Below are positions 11,146-20,008 of a stretch of 64,000 nucleotides of DNA, piece by piece. A model generated the notes under the pieces. It was not told the DNA's origin, made no database searches, and worked only from the letters and a program-made list of their open reading frames with translations. Location: contig NZ_CP060790.1 of the NCBI RefSeq assembly GCF_014489595.1, positions 3,410,001 to 3,474,000 of the forward strand, given 5' to 3'. Within the stretch, counting starts at the first letter, position 1. The number at the start of each line of letters is the position of its first letter. The translations under genes and the position numbers were made by a program. Source of the DNA: Paenacidovorax monticola. Its GTDB lineage: Bacteria; Pseudomonadota; Gammaproteobacteria; Burkholderiales; Burkholderiaceae_C.

Positions 11146-12519
11146 TCAGCGCATGGCGAACGACTCCTGGCGCAGGCGCCAGCGCCCCATGCGGCGCGTG
11201 TGCCGGCGCAGGGCCTGGCCCAGTCCTCGGGGGCCGCAGAACCACAGGTCTACGGGCCCCGCCGTGGCGGGCCGCAGGTCCTGCGGCGCCAGGCGCTGGC
11301 CCTGGGCCTCGCCATGCACCGTGAGCCGCACCGGCGGCTGGGCGCGCTCGCACAGCGCGCGCAGGCGCGGCAGCAGCGCGTCGTTGCGGGTATCCCGCGT
11401 GCAGTAGTGCATCTGCACGGGCGCTCCCTGCGCCGTCGCGCCCGGCTGGCGCGCCTCCAGCAGCGCCAGGAAGGGCGTGACGCCCACGCCGCCGGCCACC
11501 CACAGCTGCTCGCGCCCGGCGCGGGCCCGGCCGTCGAAGTGTCCGTAGGGCCCTTCGATGCGCACGCCCTGCCCCGCGCGCAGCCGCTGGTGCAGGCTAC
11601 GGGTGTAGTCGCCCAGGGGCTTGATCACCAGCCGCAGCAGGGGCTCGCCGTCGGCGCTGTGGCCCAGGGCACCCGGTGCGCTGGCGATGGTGAAGGGGTG
11701 GGCGCCCTCGGCGCGGTCGAAGCGCGCGAAGACGAACTGCCCCGCGCGGTGCCCCGGCCAGGTGGGCGGCATGGCGCAAATGACCTCCAGTGGCGCGGCG
11801 CCGTCTTCGCCCAGCGCGCGCACGGCATGCACCCGGGCCGCGTGGCGGCGGCCGCGCCCGATGCGTCCGGCCAGCGACCACAGCGCCGCCAGGCTGCCGA
11901 GCGCCAGCAGGGCGCCCAGCAGCAGCCCCAGGGGCTGCACCCAGAAAGCGAGCGGCGTGAGCACCGCGGCGTGGAAGGCCAGCAGCAGGTAGAGCACGGG
12001 CATGGCGCGGTGCACGATGCGCCAGCGCCGGTAGGGCAGCAGCCGCTGCCAGAGGGTGAACAGCAGCATGCCCAGCAGCAGGTAGAAGGCCCACTCGCCC
12101 AGGTCCTTGGCCAGGTGGCGCCCGTCGGCCAGCCAGGGCACCAGGGCATCGCGCGCGGGCCGGCCGGCCGAGCCCCACAGGTCCTTGATCCAGCCGCTGG
12201 ACTCCTTGGCGGCCCAGTGCGCGATGGCCGTGATGCCCGCGCCGATGCCGGCCCACTTGTGCAGGCGGTAGACCTGGTCCATGCCGCCCAGGGGCCGCTC
12301 CAGCAGCGGCAGGCGCAGCGCCAGCACCATCACCAGCGACATGAGCCCGATGCTCCACAGGCCGCTCAGGTACAGCGCATGCTGGCGCAGCATCCACGCG
12401 CCGGACGCCGCGCCCTGCGCGTCCACCAGGGCCCAGACGCCCCCCTCCGGCGGCAGGGCCGCCATCCATGCCAGGGCGATCCCCAGCAGCCAGGCCCCCA
12501 GGGCCAACGGTACGCGCAT
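11146..12519 (-). CDS. Ferric-reductase-like membrane flavocytochrome
   Basis: A 457-residue protein with about six N-terminal membrane helices (residues about 5-235) containing histidines in hydrophobic segments (YRLHKWAG, AIAHWAA, RIVHRAMP, AFHAAVL) suited to binding two haems. The C-terminal half is a ferredoxin-reductase-type module. It has the FAD motif HPFTIASAP, a phosphate-binding GPYGHFD, and the NAD(P) motif WVAGGVGVTPFLALLEA. The family moves electrons from cytosolic NAD(P)H across the membrane to ferric iron or other acceptors. AGGAGG (read on the minus strand from 12523-12528) fixes the start at 12519. It heads away from the two-component operon and converges on the FAD lipoprotein gene. 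Confidence 0.87.
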   Translation of the reverse strand: MRVPLALGAWLLGIALAWMAALPPEGGVWALVDAQGAASGAWMLRQHALYLSGLWSIGLMSLVMVLALRLPLLERPLGGMDQVYRLHKWAGIGAGITAIAHWAAKESSGWIKDLWGSAGRPARDALVPWLADGRHLAKDLGEWAFYLLLGMLLFTLWQRLLPYRRWRIVHRAMPVLYLLLAFHAAVLTPLAFWVQPLGLLLGALLALGSLAALWSLAGRIGRGRRHAARVHAVRALGEDGAAPLEVICAMPPTWPGHRAGQFVFARFDRAEGAHPFTIASAPGALGHSADGEPLLRLVIKPLGDYTRSLHQRLRAGQGVRIEGPYGHFDGRARAGREQLWVAGGVGVTPFLALLEARQPGATAQGAPVQMHYCTRDTRNDALLPRLRALCERAQPPVRLTVHGEAQGQRLAPQDLRPATAGPVDLWFCGPRGLGQALRRHTRRMGRWRLRQESFAMR

Positions 12520-12554
12520 AAGTCCTCCTTTCTGCCTTGCCGGCCGTGGGCCGG

Positions 12555-12871
12555 TCAGTGGCGCGTGCGGCTGCGCTCCACGGCGCCGGTCGTGGCGTTC
12601 ATTTCCAGCTTCACGCGCTCGCCCTGGGCGTTGCGCGCCTTGACCTCGTAGCGGTTGCCGGAGAGCTCGATTTCGCGGATCTCGCGGTAGCCGGCGGCCT
12701 CCAGGCGGTCGTGGATCTGGCGGATGTTCAGCGCCGGGCCCGCCGCCGTGGGGTGGCGGGCGCCGCGGCCGGGGCCGCTGGCTGCGCCATGGCTGCGGGG
12801 CCCGCCGTTGCCAGCAGGGCGAGGGCGGCGGCGGGGAGTGCGCGGCGAATGCGGTGGTGGGTCTTCGACAT
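12555..12871 (-). CDS. Exported PepSY-domain protein (frame break near 12750)
   Basis: A small periplasmic protein, about 105 residues once one base is restored. A signal peptide (MSKTHHRIRRALPAAALALL, cleavage after AMA) reads from ATG 12871. The PepSY domain (IRQIHDRLEAAGYREIREIE, then YEVKARN) reads in another frame. The two join if the run GGGG at 12750-12753 gained one base. PepSY domains are found in protease inhibitors and sensor-associated periplasmic proteins. It lies 35 bases before the ferric-reductase-like gene on the same strand and faces a second PepSY gene across a shared control region, so both arms may answer to the same regulator. Confidence 0.75.
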
Positions 12872-12966
12872 GGTTTGCTCTTTTGCAGGGTGGATGGGAT
12901 GGGTTCATGGCGGACCGGCCGGGGCGGTGCCCGCGGCCAGGTCCTGCGGAAATTCTGGAAAACCGG

Positions 12967-13024
12967 GGGTGAACGGGTGCTGAAGGGTGCGTTCACCCTG
13001 CGTTCATCGCGGCCGGGGTATAAA
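12967..13024 (+). promoter_or_regulatory. Operator and promoter of the PepSY/two-component operon
   Basis: Two GTTCA half-sites 11 bases apart (12991-12995 and 13002-13006) form the direct repeat typical of OmpR/PhoB-type regulators. GGGTGAAC (12967-12974) is also a perfect inverted partner of GTTCACCC (12991-12998). A TATAAA -10 element follows at 13019-13024, 12 bases after the second half-site. The layout suggests activation by the regulator encoded at 13413, perhaps in both directions. Confidence 0.68.
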
Positions 13025-13062
13025 AAACGGCCTGTCGGCTTTTTTTCTCCCCCTGCGCATCC

Positions 13063-13413
13063 ATGAACCGCCTCGCCATTGCCCGCTCCCGCCTGCCGGC
13101 CGCTCTCGGCCTGGCGGCCCTGGCCATGGGCCTGTGGGCGTTCACCGGCACGGGCCAAAGCCTGCATGCCGAGGAGCGCGACCACGAGCTGGCCCGCCAG
13201 GCCCTGCAGCAGGGCAAGGTGCTGCCGCTGCGCACCGTGCTCGACAAGGTCGAGCAGGAGTACCAGGGCCAGGCGATCAAGGTGGAGTTCGAGCACGACG
13301 ACGGGCGCTTCCTCTACGAGATCCGGCTGCTGCAGGCCGGCGGCAGGGTGGTCAAGCTCAAGGTCGACGCCATGGACGGCCGCGTGCTGGGCGTGAAGCG
13401 CAAGGACCGCTGA
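13063..13413 (+). CDS. Exported PepSY-domain protein
   Basis: A 116-residue protein with a signal-peptide-like N-terminus (RLPAALGLAALAMGLWAF, residues about 10-28) and one PepSY domain (about 45-115; VLDKVEQEYQGQAIKVEF and VVKLKVDAMDGRVL). It is the first gene of an operon with a response regulator and a sensor kinase; its TGA overlaps the regulator's ATG by one base. Periplasmic PepSY proteins encoded with two-component systems may tune the sensor, which is inference here. It is a paralogue of the divergently encoded PepSY protein at 12555. Confidence 0.85.
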   Translation: MNRLAIARSRLPAALGLAALAMGLWAFTGTGQSLHAEERDHELARQALQQGKVLPLRTVLDKVEQEYQGQAIKVEFEHDDGRFLYEIRLLQAGGRVVKLKVDAMDGRVLGVKRKDR

Positions 13414-14084
13414 TGCGCATCCTGGTGGTCGAGGACGAACCCACGCTGCGCGCCCAGCTCGTGCAGGCCATCGCCGCGGCCGGCCATACGGTGGAGTCCG
13501 CGAGCGACGGCGCCACGGCCCACTACCTGGGCGATGTGGAGGCGTTCGACGCCGTGGTGCTGGACCTGGGCCTGCCCGTGCTCGACGGCCTCACCGTGCT
13601 GCGCCGCTGGCGCTCGGCCGGGCGCGGCATGCCGGTGCTCATCCTCACCGCGCGCAGCGCCTGGCACGAGAAGGTGGCGGGCATGGACGCAGGCGCGGAC
13701 GACTACCTCGCCAAGCCCTTCCACATGGAGGAGCTGCTGGCCCGCCTGCGCGCGCTGCTGCGCCGCCTGGCCGAGCACGCGAGCGCCGAGTGGCGCTGCG
13801 GCCCCATCCTGCTGGACACGCGCCAGGCCCGCGTGCTGGTGGACGGCCAGCCCCTGGTCCTCACCAGCCACGAGTTCAAGCTGCTGTCGCTGCTGATGCA
13901 GCGCAAGGGCGAAGTGCTCTCGCGCACCGAGCTGGCGGAGCACATCTACCCGCAGGACGGGGACCGCGACTCCAACACCATCGAGGTCTTCGTGGGCCGC
14001 CTGCGCAAGAAGCTGCCGCCCGGCAGCATCGAGACCGTGCGCGGCCTGGGCTACCGCCTGGTGGAATCTCCAGCGACCGCATGA
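13413..14084 (+). CDS. OmpR-family response regulator
   Basis: A 223-residue DNA-binding response regulator. The receiver (about 1-115) has the acidic cluster VVEDEP, the acceptor Asp near residue 51 (VVLDLGLPV), Thr in ILTARS and Lys in YLAKPF. The C-terminal winged helix (about 125-220) ends with the usual TVRGLGYRL. It is close to QseB/PmrA/TctD-type regulators, whose sites are GTTCA-like direct repeats; such a site lies in the operon's own promoter. Its ATG overlaps the PepSY stop, and its own stop overlaps the kinase ATG, so the three genes are probably translated together. Confidence 0.93.
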   Translation: MRILVVEDEPTLRAQLVQAIAAAGHTVESASDGATAHYLGDVEAFDAVVLDLGLPVLDGLTVLRRWRSAGRGMPVLILTARSAWHEKVAGMDAGADDYLAKPFHMEELLARLRALLRRLAEHASAEWRCGPILLDTRQARVLVDGQPLVLTSHEFKLLSLLMQRKGEVLSRTELAEHIYPQDGDRDSNTIEVFVGRLRKKLPPGSIETVRGLGYRLVESPATA

Positions 14085-15492
14085 ACACGCCCCGCCGATG
14101 GCGCCTGCCGCGCCTGCCCGGATCGCTGCGCATGCGGCTGCTGGCGGGCACCCTGGCCTGGATGCTGCTCACCATCGCGCTGGCGGGCTGGGGGCTGCGC
14201 AGCCTGTTCCAGGACCACATCACCCAGCAGCTGCAGGCGCAGCTGGTGTCCCAGCTCGACCAGCTCAGCGCCGCCGTGAACCTGGGCGCTGCGGGCGCGA
14301 TCGAGGTGGGCCCCATGGCCGGCGACCCGCGCCTGGCCCAGCCGCTGTCGGGCCTGTACTGGCAGGTGGATCGGCTCGCGGCCACTGCGGGGCAGCCGGT
14401 GCGGAACGCCGTGGCCCGCTCGCGCTCGCTGTGGGACCAGGAGCTGCCCCTGCCCGCGCCCGAGGGCGCCGAAGCCCCTGCGGCCTCGGGCTTTCGCGCC
14501 CTGCGGCTGCGCGACGGCCAGGGGCACCAGCTGCTGGCCGCCACGCGCACGCTGCAGCTGCCCGAGGACGATGCCCCGCCGCTGCGCCTCACGGTGGCGG
14601 CCGACAGCGCGCTCATCGCCGAGCCCATCCAGCGCTTCACCGCCATGCTGCTGGCGGCGCTGGGCGCGCTGGCGACGGGCCTGGCCGTGGCGGTGGCCGT
14701 CCAGCTGCAACTGGCGCTGCGCCCGCTGAACCTGCTGCGCGAGCGCCTGGCCGCCGTGCGCACGGGCGACGCGGCCCGGCTGGAAGGCCGTTTCCCGCAG
14801 GAGCTGCAGCCCCTGGTCAACGAGTTCAACCACGTGCTCGGCGTGAACGCCGACATGGTGCAGCGCGCCCGCACCCAGGCGGGCAACCTCGCGCACGCGG
14901 TGCACACGCCGCTGTCCATCCTGGGCAATGCCGCAGCGCAGGAGGACAGCCCGCTGGCGCGGCTGGTGCGGGAGCAGGTGGACACGGCGCGCCGCCAGGT
15001 GGACTACCACATCGCGCGCGCCCGGGCCGCGGCCGCCATCCGCGCCACGGGCCTGCGCACCCCGGTGCTCCCGCCGCTGCGCGCGCTGGTGCGCACCATG
15101 CAGCGCCTGCATGCCGGCCGCGCGCTGGACTTCCGCCTGGCCCCGGGGCCGTGGACGGCGCCTTCCGCGGCGAGGAGCAGGACCTGTACGAACTGCTGGG
15201 CAACCTGATGGACAACGCCGGCAAGTGGGCGCACGGCCGCGTGGAGGTGGACGTGCAGCGGCAGGGCGACCGGCTGTGCTTCACCGTGGACGACGACGGC
15301 CCGGGCATCCCCGCCGACCAGCGCGAGCGCATGTTCGAGCGCGGCGTGCGGCTGGATGAACAGCGCCCCGGCTCCGGCCTGGGGCTGGACATCGTGCGCG
15401 AGCTGGTCCACACCTACGGCGGCAGCGTGCAGGCCCAGGCCTCGCCGCTCGGCGGGCTGCGCATGGTGCTGTGCCTGCCGGCGGCAGGCTGA
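14081..15492 (+). CDS. Sensor histidine kinase (frame break near 15145)
   Basis: A two-helix membrane kinase of about 470 residues after restoring one base. There is an N-terminal helix (about 20-40), a periplasmic domain (about 45-185), a second helix (about 190-215) and then a HAMP-like region. The phosphoacceptor segment is NLAHAVHTPLSILGNA. The ATPase domain, with the N-box LMDNAGKW, DDDGPGIP and GSGLGLDIV, reads in a different frame after CCCCGGGG at 15141-15148, which appears one G short. It pairs with the upstream OmpR-type regulator. The AHAVHTPLS version of the H-box is seen in a subset of PhoQ-like kinases. Confidence 0.88.
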
Positions 15493-15590
15493 GGGCCCAG
15501 GCCGGTCCGGCCTGGCGCGGGGATGCCGCGTCATGGCGGTGTCACATGTCCTGGGCATCGTGGCGGCTTTTGACCGACCCGAGCCTTCGC

Positions 15591-16946
15591 ATGTTCTCCA
15601 CCACCCGCCTTGCCGCCTGCGCCGCCCTGGCCTGTGCCGCCCTCGTTCCCGCCCAGGCCCAGCAGGCCTATCCCGCCACGCTCGCGGGCCACGCCCTGCT
15701 GCCGGCCCGCACGTTCATCCCCGCGCCCAAGGATGCGCCGGCCGACCTGCGCACCAGCGGCAAATTCACCACCCCGCAGCGCGTGGACACGCTGGGCTCC
15801 GTCGAGGGCCTGTCGGCCGGCCGGCCCACGGGCGTGTCGCTGCCGTTCCAGGGCCAGCCCATCCAGGGCCACTCGGGCATCAAGCGCATGGCCGACGGCT
15901 CCTTCTGGATCCTCACCGACAACGGCGCGGGCGCCAAGGCCAATTCGCCCGACTTCATGCTCTACCTGAACCACTACACCGTGGACTTCAAGAGCGGCCA
16001 GTTCCAGCGCAAGAAGACCGTGTTCCTCCACGACCCCGACAAGAAGGTGCCGTTCCGCATCGCCCAGGAAGGCAGCCAGCGGCGCTACCTCACGGGCGCG
16101 GACTTCGACCCCGAGAGCTTCCAGTTCGCCGGCGGCGCGCTGTGGATCGGCGAGGAGTTCGGCCCCTACCTCATCAAGGCCGACCTGAACGGCAAGGTGC
16201 TCGCCGTGTTCGAGACCCAGGTGGACGGCAAGGTCGTGCGCTCGCCCGACCATCCCGCCGTCACCACGGCCGGCGCGCCCGACGCCAAGGCGCCCGCGTT
16301 CCAGGTCAAGCGCTCCAAGGGCTATGAAGGCATGGCCTCCAGCAAGGACGGCAGCAAGCTCTACGCGCTGCTCGAAGGGGCGCTGTGGAACGAGGACGCC
16401 AAGGCCTACGAGGCCGTGGACGGCAAGCAGTACCTGCGCGTGCTCGAATTCGACGTGAAGAGCGAGCAGTGGACGGGCCGCCACTGGAAGTACGTGCTGG
16501 AGGCCAACCACCACGCCATCGGCGACTTCAACATGATCGACGGCACCACGGGCCTCATCATCGAGCGCGACAACGGCGAAGGCACGGCCGACCAGGCCTG
16601 CCCCGCGGGCGAAAAGCGCAAGGACTGCTTCCACGACCTCGCGAAGTTCAAGCGCATCTACAAGGTGGAGCTGACGGACGCGAACGCGGGCGGCGAGCTG
16701 CGCAAGGTGGGCTACATTGACCTCATGAACATCCAGGACCCGCAGCGCCTGGCCCGCAAGCCGCTGAACGACGGCGTGCTCACCTTCCCGTTCTTCACCA
16801 TCGAGAACGTGGACGTGGTGGACGGCACGCACATTGTGGTGGGCAACGACAACAACCTGCCCTTCAGCTCCAGCCGCAAGCCCAACGTGGCCGACGACAA
16901 CGAACTGGTGCTGCTCGAAGTGGGCGACTTCCTGAGCGCCAGGTAG
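15591..16946 (+). CDS. Exported phytase-like esterase (beta-propeller) protein
   Basis: A 451-residue secreted protein with a signal peptide (MFSTTRLAACAALACAALV, cleavage near AQA|QQA). The mature part matches the esterase-like-phytase family, with YEGMASSKDG, DNGAGAKAN, GEEFGPYLI and the closing VVGNDNNLPFSSSR. The family forms a beta-propeller, often calcium-bound, and is annotated as phosphodiesterase or phytase-like; true phytate hydrolysis is not proven for this branch. The ATG at 15591 starts the signal peptide; longer frames have none. A family B repeat follows the stop directly. Confidence 0.82.
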   Translation: MFSTTRLAACAALACAALVPAQAQQAYPATLAGHALLPARTFIPAPKDAPADLRTSGKFTTPQRVDTLGSVEGLSAGRPTGVSLPFQGQPIQGHSGIKRMADGSFWILTDNGAGAKANSPDFMLYLNHYTVDFKSGQFQRKKTVFLHDPDKKVPFRIAQEGSQRRYLTGADFDPESFQFAGGALWIGEEFGPYLIKADLNGKVLAVFETQVDGKVVRSPDHPAVTTAGAPDAKAPAFQVKRSKGYEGMASSKDGSKLYALLEGALWNEDAKAYEAVDGKQYLRVLEFDVKSEQWTGRHWKYVLEANHHAIGDFNMIDGTTGLIIERDNGEGTADQACPAGEKRKDCFHDLAKFKRIYKVELTDANAGGELRKVGYIDLMNIQDPQRLARKPLNDGVLTFPFFTIENVDVVDGTHIVVGNDNNLPFSSSRKPNVADDNELVLLEVGDFLSAR

Positions 16947-16948
16947 AG

Positions 16949-17065
16949 GGTACCCCCCTGAGGCGCTGCGCGCCTTCCCCCCGCTCTCGCATTGCTGCGC
17001 AATGCGGGCAGGGGGACGACGCCAGTGGCCGGGCAAAGCCCGTTCCACGGCGTCTGCTGGTCTGG
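16949..17065 (+). repeat. Two-hairpin repeat, family B, copy 3
   Basis: Starts two bases after the stop of the phytase-like gene. Hairpin I is AGGCGC (16961-16966), TGC, GCGCCT (16970-16975). Hairpin II has GCATTGC (16989-16995), TGC, GCAATGC (16999-17005) inside C-rich and G-rich arms. The 3' tail is more divergent than in the other copies. Confidence 0.78.
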
Positions 17066-17137
17066 ACCAGCGCTGCTGGCATGCGCAGCAGGTGGCAAAA
17101 TTCCCTGCTACCTTCCTCTGCCCTTTCGCGCACCACC

Positions 17138-17842
17138 ATGTTCACAGGCATCGTCCAGGCCACGGCAGGCATTGCCGCCATCCACGACCGCGCAGGCCTG
17201 CGCACCTTCACGCTCGATTTCCCCGAGGGCTTCTGCCAGGACCTCGCCATCGGCGCCAGCGTGGCGACGGATGGCGTGTGCCTCACGGTGACCGAGATCC
17301 TCTCGCCCACGCAGGCCGCGTTCGACGTGATGCTGCAGAGCCTCAACATCACCACGCTGGGCAGCTACCACCAGGGCGACCGCGTGAACGTGGAGCGCGC
17401 GGCCAAGGACGGAGCCGAGATCGGCGGCCATCCGCTGTCGGGCCATGTCGACTTCACGGGCACGCTGGTGGAGCGCCGCGAGTTCGACAACAACCTCGTG
17501 TGGCGCGTGGCCGTGCCCGAACCGTTCCGCCGGTATGTCTTCGCCAAGGGCTACATCGCCATCCACGGCGCCAGCCTCACGGTGGCCGAGGTGAACCGCC
17601 AGGAAGGCTGGTTCGAGGTCTGGCTGATTCCCGAGACGCGCCGCGCCACCGTGTTCGAGGGCAAGCAGGTCGGCGATGCGCTCAACATCGAGATCGAGCG
17701 CAGCACCCAGGTGGTGGTGGACACCGTGCGCGAGGCCGTGCAGGAAAGCCTGGGCCGCCTGCAGCCCGTGCTGGAGGCGCTGCTGAAGGAAAAGGGCCTG
17801 TCGCTCGAGGACTTCGTGCAGCCGCCCCAGCTGCCGCGCTGA
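17138..17842 (+). CDS. ribE: Riboflavin synthase (alpha subunit type)
   Basis: A 234-residue enzyme converting two molecules of 6,7-dimethyl-8-ribityllumazine into riboflavin and a pyrimidine. It consists of two lumazine-binding barrels. The first starts with MFTGIVQ and contains GVCLTVTEI and GHPLSGHVDFTG. The second contains YIAIHGASLTVAEV, LIPETRRATVF and VNIEIE-like NIEIERSTQVVVDTV. The sequence resembles the E. coli type more than the Bacillus type. The ATG at 17138 is set by the invariant MFTGIV start. Its stop overlaps the ATG of the following GNAT gene. Confidence 0.92.
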   Translation: MFTGIVQATAGIAAIHDRAGLRTFTLDFPEGFCQDLAIGASVATDGVCLTVTEILSPTQAAFDVMLQSLNITTLGSYHQGDRVNVERAAKDGAEIGGHPLSGHVDFTGTLVERREFDNNLVWRVAVPEPFRRYVFAKGYIAIHGASLTVAEVNRQEGWFEVWLIPETRRATVFEGKQVGDALNIEIERSTQVVVDTVREAVQESLGRLQPVLEALLKEKGLSLEDFVQPPQLPR

Positions 17843-18429
17843 TGCCTGCGGACTGGACGCCGCGCGCCCTCGCCACGGCCGATCTGCCGGGCCTGCTGGC
17901 CGTGCAGCTCGCCTGCTATGGCGAGGGCTTCGTCGAGAGCGCCGAGGTCTTCGCGCGGCGCCTGGCGAGCACCGCCAACTGCTCGCTCGTGCTGGAGCGG
18001 GACGGGCAGGTCTGCGCCTACCTGGCCGCCTACCGTTCGCGCCTGGGCAAGGTCACACCGCTGCACGGCGGCTTCGAGGCCATGCCCGTCCCCGATACCC
18101 TGTACCTGCACGACATGGCCGTGCTGCCCGCGTTCGCGGGGCAGGGCTTGGCGCGCGCGCTGCTCGTGCCGCTGTGGCAGTCCGCGCGTGCCGAAGGCCT
18201 GGGCCATACGGCGCTCGTGTCGGTGCAGGGTTCGCAGGGCTACTGGGCGCGCCACGGCTACGTGGAGCGTGCGCTGCAGGACGCAGGGCAGCGCCAGCAC
18301 CTCGCCACCTACGGCGAGGGCGCCACCTACATGGCGCGGCCGCTGGGGCGTCCTGATCCTCCGCGCCCTGCGCGGCGATCCAGTCGCGAATGCGCCGCAG
18401 CGTGGGTGGCGTGGGACGGGGTGATCTGA
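17842..18429 (+). CDS. GNAT-family N-acetyltransferase
   Basis: A 195-residue acyltransferase with the GNAT core: DTLYLHDMAVLPAFAGQGLA carries the acetyl-CoA-binding loop, and VSVQGSQGYWARHGYV the C-terminal strand and helix. The acceptor substrate is unknown. TGATG couples its start to the ribE stop. The last 30 or so residues are Arg/Pro-rich and extend past the usual domain end, so the natural stop may differ. A regulatory link to riboflavin synthesis is not implied by the sequence. Confidence 0.8.
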   Translation: MPADWTPRALATADLPGLLAVQLACYGEGFVESAEVFARRLASTANCSLVLERDGQVCAYLAAYRSRLGKVTPLHGGFEAMPVPDTLYLHDMAVLPAFAGQGLARALLVPLWQSARAEGLGHTALVSVQGSQGYWARHGYVERALQDAGQRQHLATYGEGATYMARPLGRPDPPRPARRSSRECAAAWVAWDGVI

Positions 18430-18479
18430 GGCCGCATGCAGGCGGCGGGCATGGCAAGGTTGCCGTCACGGGCCCTCGT

Positions 18480-18492
18480 CATAATGCCCACC
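18480..18492 (+). promoter_or_regulatory. -10-like element very close to nudJ start
   Basis: CATAAT at 18480-18485 ends seven bases before ATG 18493. If it is a -10 element, transcription would begin at or next to the start codon, giving a leaderless message. No good -35 box is seen at the usual distance. Confidence 0.35.
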
Positions 18493-18984
18493 ATGCCAAA
18501 CCGCTGGAAACCCAACGTCACCGTGGCCGCCATCGTGGAGCAGGAGGGCCGCTTCCTGCTCGTGGAGGAGAACACCGCCGACGGCTTGCGCCTGAACAAC
18601 CCGGCCGGGCACCTCGACCCGGGCGAGTCGCCCATCGCCGCCTGCGTGCGCGAGGTGCTGGAGGAAACGGCATACGACTTCGTGCCCGAGGCGCTCGTGG
18701 GGGTGTACCTCAACCGGTTCACGCGCACGCGCACGGGGGACGACATCACCTACCTGCGTTTCGCGTTCACGGGTGCGGTGGGCACGCACCACGGCTGGCG
18801 CACGCTCGACGACGGCATCGTGCGCGCCGTGTGGATGACGCTCGACGAGGTCCGTGCCTGCGCGGACCGCCACCGCAGCCCGCTGGTGCTGCAGTGCATC
18901 GAGGACTACCTGGCCGGCCGCCGCGCGCCGCTCGCGCTGATCCACACCGACGCGAGCGTGCAGCAGTACGAAGCGGCACCCTGA
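18493..18984 (+). CDS. nudJ: NUDIX hydrolase, NudJ-like
   Basis: A 163-residue phosphohydrolase. The NUDIX box reads GHLDPGESPIAACVREVLEE, followed by T-A-Y, with all metal-binding acidic residues present. The N-terminus MPNRWKPNVTVAAIVE matches NudJ-type proteins, which remove phosphate from hydroxymethylpyrimidine pyrophosphate and some nucleotides. I choose ATG 18493 over 18436 and 18484 because homologous proteins start there. In many proteobacteria nudJ lies directly before mnmA; here the two are about 10 kb apart, separated by a tricarboxylate-catabolism block. Confidence 0.85.
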   Translation: MPNRWKPNVTVAAIVEQEGRFLLVEENTADGLRLNNPAGHLDPGESPIAACVREVLEETAYDFVPEALVGVYLNRFTRTRTGDDITYLRFAFTGAVGTHHGWRTLDDGIVRAVWMTLDEVRACADRHRSPLVLQCIEDYLAGRRAPLALIHTDASVQQYEAAP

Positions 18985-19002
18985 GTCCGGCCCGGCGGGG
19001 CG

Positions 19003-19983
19003 TCAGTCCGCCGTGAGCTTGCGCTCCTTGATGATCGCGGCCCATTGGGCCGATTCCTTCTTCATGAAGGCCGCGAACTCGGCGCGCGTGGTGGGCTGGG
19101 GCGTGAGGCCGTGCTTGTTGAGCGCTTCCTTCACGCCGGGGTCGTTCAATACCTTCACGATTTCCTGGTTCCAGCGGTCGAGCAGCGGCGCGGGCGTCTT
19201 GCCCGGCGCCACGAAGGCGTACCAGTTCAGCGCCTCGAAGCCGGGGAAGCCCGACTCGGCCACCGTGGGGATGCCGGGCAGGTAGGCCGGCCGCGTGAGG
19301 CCCGTGGTGGCCAGCGGGATGAGCTTGCCGGCCTCCACGTGCGGCATGGCCGTGGGCGGGGCCGAGAAGTACGAGGCCACGCGCTCGCCCAGCAGATCCT
19401 GCAGCGCGGGGGCGCCGCCCTTGTAGGGCACGTGCACCATGTCCACGCCCGCGCGCTGGTTGAACAGTTCACCCGCGAGGTGCGAGGCCGAGCCCGCGCC
19501 CGTGGAGGCGAAGTCCACGCTGCCGGGCTTCTTCCTGGCCAGCTGCACGAACTCGGCCAGGTTCTTCACGCCGGTGCCCTTGTGCACCACGAGCACGTTC
19601 GGAAAGTACACGCCGCCCGAAATGGGGGCGAGTTCCTTGAACGGGTCGTAGTTCACCTTCATGAGGTGCGGCGCGATGGTCAGCGGTCCCACCGAGCCGA
19701 ACAGCAGCACCGAGCCGTCGGCGGCGGCATTGGCCACGTACTGGTGGGCGATGTTGCCGCCCGCGCCGCCCTTGTTGTCCACCACGACCGACTGGCCGAT
19801 GTTCTCGCCGAGCTTCTTGGCGATCAGGCGCGCGGCCGCGTCGGCCGCGCCGCCGGCCGCGAAGCCCACGACCAGGGTGACAGGCTTTCTGGGCGGAAAG
19901 TCCTGGGCCTGTGCCTGGCTGCCCAGGCCCAGGGTGCAGGCCAGCAGGCCGGCGGCATGCAGCAGGGTGCGTTTGTTCATCAT
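19003..19983 (-). CDS. TctC/Bug-family tripartite tricarboxylate solute-binding protein
   Basis: A 326-residue periplasmic binding protein with a signal peptide (TLLHAAGLLACTLGLGSQA, cleavage near AQA|QDF). Family hallmarks are KPVTLVVGFAAGGAADAAAR, VVDNKGGAGGNIA and VPYKGGAPALQDLL. Such proteins capture carboxylates for TctAB-type permeases, and no tctA or tctB occurs in the window. AAGGAG (minus strand, 19992-19997) supports the MM start at 19983. It is the last gene of the tcuA-tcuB-tctC set, 25 bases after tcuB, so tricarballylate, citrate or a related acid is the likely ligand. Confidence 0.88.
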   Translation of the reverse strand: MMNKRTLLHAAGLLACTLGLGSQAQAQDFPPRKPVTLVVGFAAGGAADAAARLIAKKLGENIGQSVVVDNKGGAGGNIAHQYVANAAADGSVLLFGSVGPLTIAPHLMKVNYDPFKELAPISGGVYFPNVLVVHKGTGVKNLAEFVQLARKKPGSVDFASTGAGSASHLAGELFNQRAGVDMVHVPYKGGAPALQDLLGERVASYFSAPPTAMPHVEAGKLIPLATTGLTRPAYLPGIPTVAESGFPGFEALNWYAFVAPGKTPAPLLDRWNQEIVKVLNDPGVKEALNKHGLTPQPTTRAEFAAFMKKESAQWAAIIKERKLTAD

Positions 19984-20008
19984 CGTGGAGTCTCCTTGGA
20001 AATGGGGA

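Noticed and set aside
9907..12651. Long plus-strand frame (914 codons) across the FAD and ferric-reductase genes
   Set aside because: It spans a convergent gene boundary, has no recognisable domain, and the true genes on both sides are clear.
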